A stretch of DNA of 5,478 bases from the NCBI GenBank assembly GCA_021850555.1, contig JAJZLX010000472.1, positions 1 to 5,478 on the forward strand, given 5' to 3'. Shown one piece after another: positions 1-5,478 of the stretch. The first letter of the stretch is position 1. The number at the start of each line of letters is the position of its first letter. The notes beneath the pieces were generated by a model. The model was not told where the DNA came from and did no database searches. It saw only the letters and a list, made by a program, of their open reading frames with translations. Source of the stretch: Pseudomonadota bacterium (GTDB lineage Bacteria; Pseudomonadota; Gammaproteobacteria; Steroidobacterales; Steroidobacteraceae). Position numbers and translations under genes: made by a program.

Positions 1-1632
1 CGCGGCTTCGTACGTGACCAAGCCCGCGGCCAGATCGGCTGCTATCGCCTCAGGGCTTCGTTTCCCTGGTGCTCCGAATCCACCCCCACCCGCGAACGAG
101 AGTGTCACCGTCGCTCCAGGCGGCAGCGGCGTCAGGGACTTCAGAGAGGCACTGGGGCCGTGACTGAAGACGGCCCGGGCCACATCACCGGCGCATCCAC
201 CCAGGATGCCCATGGCGGGATTTCGCTCACGGTCGCCCAACAGCGCGACTTTGACGGGAGTGCGGGCGAGATTCTGTACCTCGATGTCCTGGCCCAGCCC
301 GCCACGGTGCCGACCGGCGCCTCCGGAGTCCACCCTGAGTTCCTTTCTCAAAAACAGCAGCGGCGCGGTCGACTCCATCACCTCCACGCTGCCGCTGCCC
401 GTATTGGTGGGGAACGCCGTCGTCGACAGGCCATCGGCAACCGCGGTCGCTCCCATGCCGGCGCTGGCGAACAGCAGGAGCGCAAACGCTTTGTTCTCGT
501 CCGTCCGCCCCGAGAATTGCACTCGCAGCGCCGGAGAGCCGCCGCTGTCGGCGATCACCCGATCCGGCAGCATTGGGGCCAATGCCTGGTAGAGCGCGCA
601 GCACAGCAGATGCCCCGTCAGATGCCTCGCGATGACCGGGGCCGGATACCTCGGGTTGAGAATCGATCCCGGCGTCGCCGTGACGGTAATCGGCCTGTAC
701 GAGCCTGCGTTGCGTCGCGTAAACGGGTCCAGAAGCATCTTCAGCGGATACACCGTATAGGCGGTGGTGTAATTGATGACGCAATTGATTCCATGCGTCA
801 CCTGAGGCGAGCTGCCCTCGTAGTCCACGCAGATCGAGTCTGCGCGCACCGTAATGGCGCACTGTATCCGAGTCGCCTGTCCTTCGACCCCGTCGGCCTG
901 GACGCACGAGCGGTAGACGCCATCCGGCAACGCGGCGATCGCACGCCGCATGGCGCGCTCAGCCTTCTCCTGGACCGCGACACCCAGCGTCTCGAAGTCC
1001 CCCTGTCCGCTATCCTCGAGGAACTCAGCGGCGCGACGCCGGCACACTTCGTTCGCGGCAACCTGCGCCTCGATGTCTCCCCGCACCTGCTCGGCGAGAC
1101 GCACGTTGTGCGCCAGCAGATCGAGCAGCGATTCGTTGCGCTTCCCACCCCGATACAAGCGCACAGGCGGGATGAGCAACCCCTCCGTGATCAACTCGGC
1201 GGCGCCCAGACTCGGGCTACCCCCGATGTCCGGTACGTGCGCAGCCGTCGCCGTGAAGCCCACCAGGACACTGCGGTGGAAGATCGGGGTCAGCATTGCG
1301 ATGTCCGGCAAGTGCCCGGTCGCGAACCATGGGTGATTGGTGATGACACAATCGCCTTCTTCCCAAGAGTCCAGCGGATACTTCGACAGCACATGGCGGG
1401 CAAGCACGCCCATGATGGCGGCGAATCCCGGCACTCCACTGCGGCACTCGGCAATCACCTCTCCGGCTCTGCTCAGCAGCACCACCGTGTAGTCGTTGGA
1501 CTCGCGGATGATGGTCGAAAAGCATGTGCGCACCAGTGCCGACGCCGTCTCGTCCGCTATGGCGACCAATCGGCTCCACCAGATCTCGAGCGTAATCGGA
1601 TCGATGCGATCCTCTTGTCTTTCGAACGACAC
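1..1632 (-). CDS. Hydantoinase B/oxoprolinase (HyuB) family subunit, C-terminus cut by the window edge
   Basis: Cytoplasmic enzyme subunit of the family that includes HyuB, the C-terminal half of 5-oxoprolinase, and the matching subunits of acetone and acetophenone carboxylases. Members usually work with a HyuA-type ATP-binding partner. My own translation gives 544 uninterrupted codons. Visible family hallmarks are the N-terminal DPITLEIWWSRLVAIADE block (residues 11-28), IIRESNDY (41-48), GHLPDI (106-111), AHVPDIGG (131-138), EGLLIPPVRL (150-159), the GAGRHRGGLG glycine block (438-447), and GGGGFGAPGKRSPEAI (515-530), close to the usual C-terminal end. The paired HxxD motifs (H107/D110, H132/D135) resemble the family's metal-site region; this is from memory of the family. 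The GTG start is the only sensible one: the preceding in-frame codon is the MFS stop, and the conserved block begins 10 residues later. Probably only a few to about 30 residues are missing. Family assignment is firm; the substrate is unknown, and whether it is a hydrolase or carboxylase component cannot be told here. Confidence 0.93.
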   Translation of the reverse strand, partial: MSFERQEDRIDPITLEIWWSRLVAIADETASALVRTCFSTIIRESNDYTVVLLSRAGEVIAECRSGVPGFAAIMGVLARHVLSKYPLDSWEEGDCVITNHPWFATGHLPDIAMLTPIFHRSVLVGFTATAAHVPDIGGSPSLGAAELITEGLLIPPVRLYRGGKRNESLLDLLAHNVRLAEQVRGDIEAQVAANEVCRRRAAEFLEDSGQGDFETLGVAVQEKAERAMRRAIAALPDGVYRSCVQADGVEGQATRIQCAITVRADSICVDYEGSSPQVTHGINCVINYTTAYTVYPLKMLLDPFTRRNAGSYRPITVTATPGSILNPRYPAPVIARHLTGHLLCCALYQALAPMLPDRVIADSGGSPALRVQFSGRTDENKAFALLLFASAGMGATAVADGLSTTAFPTNTGSGSVEVMESTAPLLFLRKELRVDSGGAGRHRGGLGQDIEVQNLARTPVKVALLGDRERNPAMGILGGCAGDVARAVFSHGPSASLKSLTPLPPGATVTLSFAGGGGFGAPGKRSPEAIAADLAAGLVTYEAA

Positions 1633-3012
1633 CTAAGCCACCCCTTCCGCGCCATACGTGATTTTCGACGGCACGGCCGCGCGCACCGCCGGTCGCCCCC
1701 ACGCGAGAACGGCCGCCGCCGCTGCGAATGCAAGCGGCGCCACGATCCTCAAGGATTGGGCGATCATCGAAGGATCATGAAAAACGTCATCATTGAGGAC
1801 ACCGATCATCAACGGACCCAGTGTCGCCGAAAACAGGTTGGTCATGCTGATGTACAAGGCCGATGTGAATGCCCTCATCCGATTCGGCATCAGCTCCGTC
1901 AGCGCCGCCTGCGCAATCCCGAAGTTGAAGCCCACCAGAAAATACAGCAAGGCGGCGCCCACTTGTGCGGCCATCGCCGATTGCAGAGTCACTACGACGC
2001 TCGCCCCGACGCTCAAAAGCGCGGACACGAGCCCGACCACGAGTTTCGAGTCCGCGTGCCCTGCGGCGGCGAAACGATCCGCAAGCCCCCCTCCGACGAT
2101 GGCCCCGAGCGGGGCCAGAACGACCGTCATGAGCCCAAGACGCATGCCTGCGGTCCCGATCGCCCAACCATGGACGCGGACGAACAGCGTCGGCAGCCAA
2201 GCCTGCAAGGTGGACGCCGCGAGCGCAATGAGCGCGAAACCCACCATCGTACCGCCGACCGCCCTGCTCTTGCGGCGCAACTCGCCCATGACCTGGCTCA
2301 GGCTCGGCGGCGGCTCCGCCTCGCCGCCGTCATCGCGCAGCCTCACCGGCTCCTTGACCGTCAGCAGCAGCGGCAGCAGAACGACGCCCAGTGCGCTCCC
2401 CAAAACGAAAACGACACTCCACGGCCGCAGCACCCCGAGAACGGGAACGACGATGCTGGATGCGCCCAACCTGTCAAGGACCGCCCCGCCACCGCCGAGC
2501 GCCAGGGCCGCGCCGAGATAAATGCCGACCGAATAGACGCTCAATGCCCTGGCTCTTTGCACCGGAGGGAAATAGTCCGCTATGATCGACACGGCGCAAG
2601 GCATCACCACGCTCTCCCCGACAGCCACCATTATTCTTGCGAGAAACAGCTCAGGCACGGTGCGTGCAAGACCCGAACAGCCGGTGGCCGCACACCAGAT
2701 CAGCGTTCCGATGATCAGCAGATTGCGGCGGCTGCTGCGATCGGCCAGGCGCGCCAGCGGGAAGCCGAACAGCACGTAGAACACGGCAAACGCCGCGCCC
2801 TGCAATGCCCCCATGGCCGTATCGCTCATGCCAAAGTGGCGCTCGAGCGGCCCCACCAGGATGGAGATGACGGTACGGTCCATGTAATTCAACGCAAACG
2901 TCAGCAGCATCACGCCGCAGACGTACCATGCATATCCGCTCGCGCGCCTTGGGGCGCCACCGCCGGCCAGGTGCTTGTTATCACCCGACACGGTCGCCGC
3001 CTGAGCCGCCAT
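1633..3012 (-). CDS. MFS transporter, spinster-like type
   Basis: Inner-membrane secondary transporter of the major facilitator superfamily, 459 residues and about 12 predicted membrane helices, the usual size. A hydrophilic N-terminal tail of about 28 residues precedes helix 1. LNYMDRTVISILV (residues 41-53) is the helix 1 signature of spinster-like bacterial MFS proteins. LARLADRSSRRN (86-97) is MFS motif A in the helix 2-3 loop. GESVVMPCAVSIIADYFPP (132-150) and RARALSVYSVGIYLGAAL (153-170) are also typical, as is the LGVLRPWSVVF loop (192-202) before helix 6. A charged central loop (about 219-250) separates the two halves, and LTELMPNRMRAFTSALY (371-387) matches the helix 10-11 region. 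ATG was chosen because GGAG sits 6 bases upstream. The gene follows the receptor by 39 bases and abuts the HyuB gene, so it probably carries that pathway's substrate or product. Direction and substrate cannot be read from sequence; proton-coupled uptake is the default inference. Confidence 0.93.
   Translation of the reverse strand: MAAQAATVSGDNKHLAGGGAPRRASGYAWYVCGVMLLTFALNYMDRTVISILVGPLERHFGMSDTAMGALQGAAFAVFYVLFGFPLARLADRSSRRNLLIIGTLIWCAATGCSGLARTVPELFLARIMVAVGESVVMPCAVSIIADYFPPVQRARALSVYSVGIYLGAALALGGGGAVLDRLGASSIVVPVLGVLRPWSVVFVLGSALGVVLLPLLLTVKEPVRLRDDGGEAEPPPSLSQVMGELRRKSRAVGGTMVGFALIALAASTLQAWLPTLFVRVHGWAIGTAGMRLGLMTVVLAPLGAIVGGGLADRFAAAGHADSKLVVGLVSALLSVGASVVVTLQSAMAAQVGAALLYFLVGFNFGIAQAALTELMPNRMRAFTSALYISMTNLFSATLGPLMIGVLNDDVFHDPSMIAQSLRIVAPLAFAAAAAVLAWGRPAVRAAVPSKITYGAEGVA
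1641..1646 (-). promoter_or_regulatory. Ribosome binding site for the HyuB-family gene
   Basis: AAGGGG lies 8 bases upstream of the GTG start, inside the last codons of the MFS gene. It supports the non-ATG start that directly abuts the MFS stop codon, and suggests translation of the two genes is coupled. Confidence 0.6.
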
Positions 3013-3015
3013 GCG

Positions 3016-3022
3016 CCTCTCC
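3016..3022 (-). promoter_or_regulatory. Ribosome binding site for the MFS gene
   Basis: GGAGAGG lies just upstream of the ATG, with its GGAG core 6 bases from the start codon. It sits in the 39-base gap after the receptor stop and fixes the MFS start. No hairpin followed by a T-run is visible in this gap, which fits read-through transcription from the receptor gene. Confidence 0.7.
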
Positions 3023-3051
3023 AGCCACCCGCCTTGCGTGTACCCTCTTCA

Positions 3052-5328
3052 TCACCAGTTATGCGCCACCGTAAGCTCAAAGAGGCGAGTGGGAATCCTT
3101 TCCACGGCATAAATCCGGTTCGCCGGATCGGACGCCTCCACCGGCGTCAGGAAAAATCCCGACACATCGGTCGCGTAGGCGACCGTATGGCGGTTCGTGA
3201 GATTGCGCGCGAACAGAGAGACGTGCCAATTCCCGCTATCGGAATACCAGGTCACATGCGAATTTACGATCCCATTGTACCTGCTGTCATTCAGCAGGAA
3301 ATTCGCCTCCGAGTTCGTGTCCGAGAAGTACACCCTGCTCCGATAAGTGACATCCCCGCCCACACTCAATGTGCCGTCCGCCCCTCCGAGCGGGAAGCGC
3401 GCATCGACGGACAGATGAACCGCGTTTTTCGGCGACACGGGAATCACATTGCCGCTGTTGTTTTGTGTCGGCGACTCGATGTATTGGGTATATCGGGCCA
3501 GAAGGTACGTGTAGTCCAACCCCATCGAAAGCCACGGCAGCAGCTCCTCCCGGGTCTCGATCTCGACGCCCTTCGCCTGCGCCCTGCCCGCATTGGTGGT
3601 GATGAATGCGGCGGTCACCGGATCGAACACATTGGTCTGCATATTCCGGTAGTTCTCGACGAATGCCGCCAAGTTCGCCCGATAACGGCGATCGTCCGAC
3701 AGAAACTTCGCTCCGCCCTCGTAGCTCCACACCGTTTCCGGCTGGAACGCTCTGGCCAGCAGCCGCGAAATCTCCGCGCCGGGGAGGCCGTAATCCGACG
3801 CCGCCGAAGTATCCCACCCGCCGCTCTGATAACCCTCCGTCGCGCTCGCGTACAGCATCAATGCCGGGGTTGCCTGATAAGACAGCAACATCTTCGGCGT
3901 GAATGCGTGCCAGGTATGAGAGTACCGAGCCGTGGCCGCGGAAAAGATGAGGGGATACACGACGTCATACGGCACCCCGGCGGAAAAGCTCGGCTGATCG
4001 CTCGATACGCCATATTTTCGCTCCCACTGCACCCGCGCGCCGAGCGTAAGCTTCCACTTTGGCATCAGCTCGTACCCGGCCTGGCCGAATGCGGCCCCCA
4101 CTTCGTCGATGACGTGTTGATAGACGTTCTGAGAAACGCCGGCGATCGGTACCGGAAACGCGCCGCCGTTGACCGTATTGGGATTCAGATTATACGTGTA
4201 GAGATCATCTTCCATTTTGCTCGCATGCATGTAGAACAGCCCGCCCAGCCAGGTGAGCCGCCCGCCGCCGCGGCTCGCAAGCCTCAACTCCTCCGTCCAT
4301 TGCTTGTCCCTGATGCGAGTCGTGCTCCAGGCCTGGTTGGCGGGATCGCCCAGTCGCGACAGATTGGTGAGCACGCGGACATCCCGAAGCCCGGTGATCG
4401 ACGTCACGCTCCCCCACGGCCTGCTCCACTCGACGCGCATGCTCGATCCGAGCACGTTCTTGCGCATCGTGCTGTTTCTTCCCTGGTTGGTCACCTCGGC
4501 ACCATAGGACAAACCCGGAAACAGGGTCGGTTCCAGTTTGCCCAGAAGCTGGCTGATCTTGCCGCTCGACTGATCATGAGTGAAGCCGGTTATAAACAGC
4601 ACCCTCAGGTCATCGACCGGCTTCCACAAAAGCTGTCCGCGCACAGCCCCAATGTTGTCTCCGTACGTCTCGTCGTGCAGCGTGACGTTTCTCAGGTAAT
4701 TGTCGCGGTACTTGTAGTTCACCGTCACCTTGGCGGAGAGAGTATGACCCAGCAGCGGACCGGTCACCATCGCACGTGTCTGAACCAGGTTGTTCTGTCC
4801 GTAGCTGATTTCCGCCTTGCCGTGCGTCCTGAAACTGGGCGGCGCCGTGCGGATCACGATCGCCCCACCGATCACGTTCGCACCGAACAGGGTTCCCTGC
4901 GGACCCCGCAGAACCTGGATACTGCGCAAGTCGTACAGATCGGGGGCGTTATCCCCCATGCCGGTCATTGGCACACCGTCCACGAACGTCGTCACCTGGT
5001 TGTTCCATCCCGCTCCCGGCGTATTGACCCTGCTGCCTCTTATGGAAATGTACACTTCGCCTTTGTTTATTTCCACGTAGGACACGCTCGGCGCCCGCAA
5101 TGCGACTCCTTGCAGACTCTGAATGTTGTCGCGCGCCAGCCTGTCGGCGGTGAACGCGGTCACCGCCACCGGGGTGCGCTCAAGAGGAGTGGGCATCTTT
5201 TCGGCGGTCACCATCACTTCCTGCAGAAGCGGAATCGGGGGCATCTTCCCGACGACAGCCGGCGCCCGCCCCGCGACGAAGCACATTGCCGAGCCCCAGA
5301 TCACTCCCCGATAAGCACGTGAGTTCAT
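3052..5328 (-). CDS. TonB-dependent outer-membrane receptor
   Basis: Ligand-gated outer-membrane channel powered by TonB-ExbB-ExbD, 758 residues, normal for the family and complete. A short hydrophobic segment (residues 9-20) with possible cleavage after APA (22-24) fits a signal peptide, though an unremarkable one. A TonB-box-like stretch LQEVMVTAEK (35-44) follows. The plug domain covers about 46-165, with PVAVTAFTADRL (53-64), ISIRG (94-98), FVDGVPM (115-121) and LRGPQGTLFGANVIGGAI (140-157). The rest is a 22-strand-type barrel with blocks typical of catabolic receptors: QWTEELRLAS (343-352), FTPKMLLSYQ (476-485), ATEGYQSGGWD (496-506) and FARNLTN (706-712). The chain ends in W, an aromatic terminus as expected for barrel assembly. 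The start is the first ATG after an in-frame TGA (5340-5338) and has a good ribosome binding site. The stop is a tandem TGA TGA. As first gene of the operon, with no siderophore genes in view, it more likely imports an organic carbon or nitrogen source than iron; that is inference. Confidence 0.95.
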   Translation of the reverse strand: MNSRAYRGVIWGSAMCFVAGRAPAVVGKMPPIPLLQEVMVTAEKMPTPLERTPVAVTAFTADRLARDNIQSLQGVALRAPSVSYVEINKGEVYISIRGSRVNTPGAGWNNQVTTFVDGVPMTGMGDNAPDLYDLRSIQVLRGPQGTLFGANVIGGAIVIRTAPPSFRTHGKAEISYGQNNLVQTRAMVTGPLLGHTLSAKVTVNYKYRDNYLRNVTLHDETYGDNIGAVRGQLLWKPVDDLRVLFITGFTHDQSSGKISQLLGKLEPTLFPGLSYGAEVTNQGRNSTMRKNVLGSSMRVEWSRPWGSVTSITGLRDVRVLTNLSRLGDPANQAWSTTRIRDKQWTEELRLASRGGGRLTWLGGLFYMHASKMEDDLYTYNLNPNTVNGGAFPVPIAGVSQNVYQHVIDEVGAAFGQAGYELMPKWKLTLGARVQWERKYGVSSDQPSFSAGVPYDVVYPLIFSAATARYSHTWHAFTPKMLLSYQATPALMLYASATEGYQSGGWDTSAASDYGLPGAEISRLLARAFQPETVWSYEGGAKFLSDDRRYRANLAAFVENYRNMQTNVFDPVTAAFITTNAGRAQAKGVEIETREELLPWLSMGLDYTYLLARYTQYIESPTQNNSGNVIPVSPKNAVHLSVDARFPLGGADGTLSVGGDVTYRSRVYFSDTNSEANFLLNDSRYNGIVNSHVTWYSDSGNWHVSLFARNLTNRHTVAYATDVSGFFLTPVEASDPANRIYAVERIPTRLFELTVAHNW

Positions 5329-5332
5329 GTCG

Positions 5333-5339
5333 CCCCCTC
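5333..5339 (-). promoter_or_regulatory. Ribosome binding site for the TonB-dependent receptor
   Basis: GAGGGGG precedes the ATG, with the GAGG core 7 bases away. An in-frame TGA overlaps this site, so no upstream start can extend the protein. Confidence 0.65.
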
Positions 5340-5350
5340 ATGCATTGTTG

Positions 5351-5380
5351 ACTATTGAGAAATGCGTAAGTGAGTGACAC
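5351..5380 (-). promoter_or_regulatory. Weak candidate promoter for the receptor-MFS-HyuB operon
   Basis: On the minus strand a GTGTCA box (5380-5375, 4 of 6 matches to TTGACA) is followed after 18 bases by AATAGT (5356-5351, 4 of 6 matches to TATAAT). Transcription would begin roughly 20 bases before the receptor ATG. Both boxes are weak, so this is only the best pairing I could find. On the plus strand TTGACT (5348-5353) and TTGAGA (5355-5360) are good -35-like hexamers for the divergent gene, but neither has a convincing -10 partner. Confidence 0.2.
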
Positions 5381-5402
5381 TTTTCACGCTGCTTGCGGTC
5401 CA

Positions 5403-5432
5403 AGTACCCGGAATGATTACATTCGGGGTACT
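5403..5432. promoter_or_regulatory. 30-bp inverted repeat, probable operator in the divergent intergenic region
   Basis: The left arm AGTACCCGGAATG and right arm CATTCGGGGTACT are reverse complements at 12 of 13 positions, around a 4-base ATTA centre. The only mismatch is a symmetric G/G pair, so each arm is a perfect 7-bp outer block and a perfect 5-bp inner block. It lies 75 bases upstream of the receptor ATG and ends one base before a candidate plus-strand ATG. Size, symmetry and position fit the binding site of a dimeric repressor controlling both directions. There is no T-run on either side, and the repeat sits between divergent starts, so a terminator is unlikely. The binding protein is unknown. 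Confidence 0.6.
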
Positions 5433-5433
5433 G

Positions 5434-5478
5434 ATGAAGCACGTAGAGAAGCGCAAGGAGCTGGAGCGACGCCGACGA
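5434..5478 (+). CDS. Possible start of a divergent gene, cut by the right edge (regulator or small membrane protein)
   Basis: Fifteen codons are visible, encoding MKHVEKRKELERRRR, with mostly G/C third positions. GGGG lies 5 bases upstream as a modest ribosome binding site. A basic, helical N-terminus directly after a palindromic operator fits a self-regulating TetR-type repressor, whose N-termini often look like this. The frame also extends upstream to an ATG at 5413 (adding MITFGVL) and a GTG at 5374. From that GTG the peptide would start with about 20 uncharged, mostly hydrophobic residues followed by the basic tail, a pattern seen in small single-helix membrane proteins. The start site and identity cannot be settled from 15 to 35 residues. 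Chance openness of the frame also remains possible. Confidence 0.35.
   Translation, partial: MKHVEKRKELERRRR

Larger units (their letters stand above)
1..5328 (-). other. Probable operon: TonB-dependent receptor, MFS transporter, HyuB-family enzyme
   Basis: Three same-strand genes are separated by 39 bases and 0 bases, each with its own ribosome binding site, and no terminator-like structure lies between them. The order outer-membrane import, inner-membrane transport, cytoplasmic enzyme suggests a substrate-use pathway. The unit is open at the left edge, where a HyuA-type partner and further enzymes would be expected. Confidence 0.8.

Noticed and set aside
227..907. Minus-strand ORF of 226 codons inside the HyuB region
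   Set aside because: It lies in another frame from the HyuB coding frame, which is open from 1632 to the left edge and carries the family motifs. This one is an R/G-rich shadow.
1217..1702. Minus-strand ORF of 161 codons across the MFS-HyuB junction, a possible sign of a frameshift
   Set aside because: The HyuB frame is continuous from its GTG through every conserved block, so no frameshift is needed. The ORF is a shadow frame.
3047..3053. ATG overlapping the receptor stop (TGATG), a possible coupled start for the MFS gene
   Set aside because: This ATG is not in the MFS frame. The MFS start at 3012 has its own GGAG site.
160..5322. A 1720-residue plus-strand ORF as a real giant protein
   Set aside because: It is the codon-aligned reverse complement of three convincing minus-strand genes, has a skewed R/H/Q/P composition, shows no recognisable domain, and runs through the intergenic gap. 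Its openness follows from the rarity of TTA, CTA and TCA codons.
5180..5380. Minus-strand ORF of 66 codons starting upstream of the receptor
   Set aside because: It overlaps the receptor's N-terminus in another frame and has no supporting ribosome binding site or recognisable product.
5403..5432. The inverted repeat as a transcription terminator
   Set aside because: There is no T-run on either strand, and it lies between divergent starts rather than after a gene.
1..5478. tRNA, rRNA, CRISPR array, insertion sequence or attachment site
   Set aside because: I saw no repeat arrays, transposase-like frames, terminal inverted repeats or RNA-gene signatures. Nearly all bases are taken up by the three genes.

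Overview
The window looks like part of a catabolic uptake operon from a GC-rich Gram-negative bacterium. An outer-membrane TonB-dependent receptor implies a double-membrane cell, and G/C-ending codons dominate. The combination of a TonB-dependent receptor with a spinster-like MFS transporter and a hydantoinase/oxoprolinase-type enzyme recalls sphingomonads and some gammaproteobacteria. That placement is inference, and the genus cannot be fixed from this sequence.

Layout: three genes lie head-to-tail on the minus strand and are read from right to left. First is a complete 758-residue TonB-dependent receptor (5328 to 3052). After a 39-base gap with a good ribosome binding site comes a complete 459-residue MFS transporter (3012 to 1633). 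Its TAG stop is followed with no gap by the GTG start of a hydantoinase B/oxoprolinase (HyuB) family subunit (1632 to the left edge). HyuB has 544 codons visible and is cut off close to its expected C-terminus. The spacing says these genes form one transcription unit, which continues to the left of the window.

The remaining stretch (5329-5478) is an upstream control region. It holds the receptor's ribosome binding site, a weak candidate promoter and a 30-bp near-perfect inverted repeat (5403-5432). Next to the repeat is what looks like the first codons of a divergent plus-strand gene that runs off the right edge. A divergent regulator with an operator between it and the operon is the simplest reading, but the visible peptide is too short to name.

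Working model: the receptor imports a scarce or bulky substrate across the outer membrane, the MFS protein carries it (or a product) across the inner membrane, and the HyuB-type enzyme acts on it in the cytoplasm. Reactions known in this enzyme family are ATP-dependent opening of a cyclic amide or hydantoin-like ring, and carboxylation of a ketone. The HyuA-type partner usually needed is not in the window. The substrate is unknown. A plus-strand frame stays open across essentially the whole operon, but codon alignment explains it and I do not treat it as a gene.
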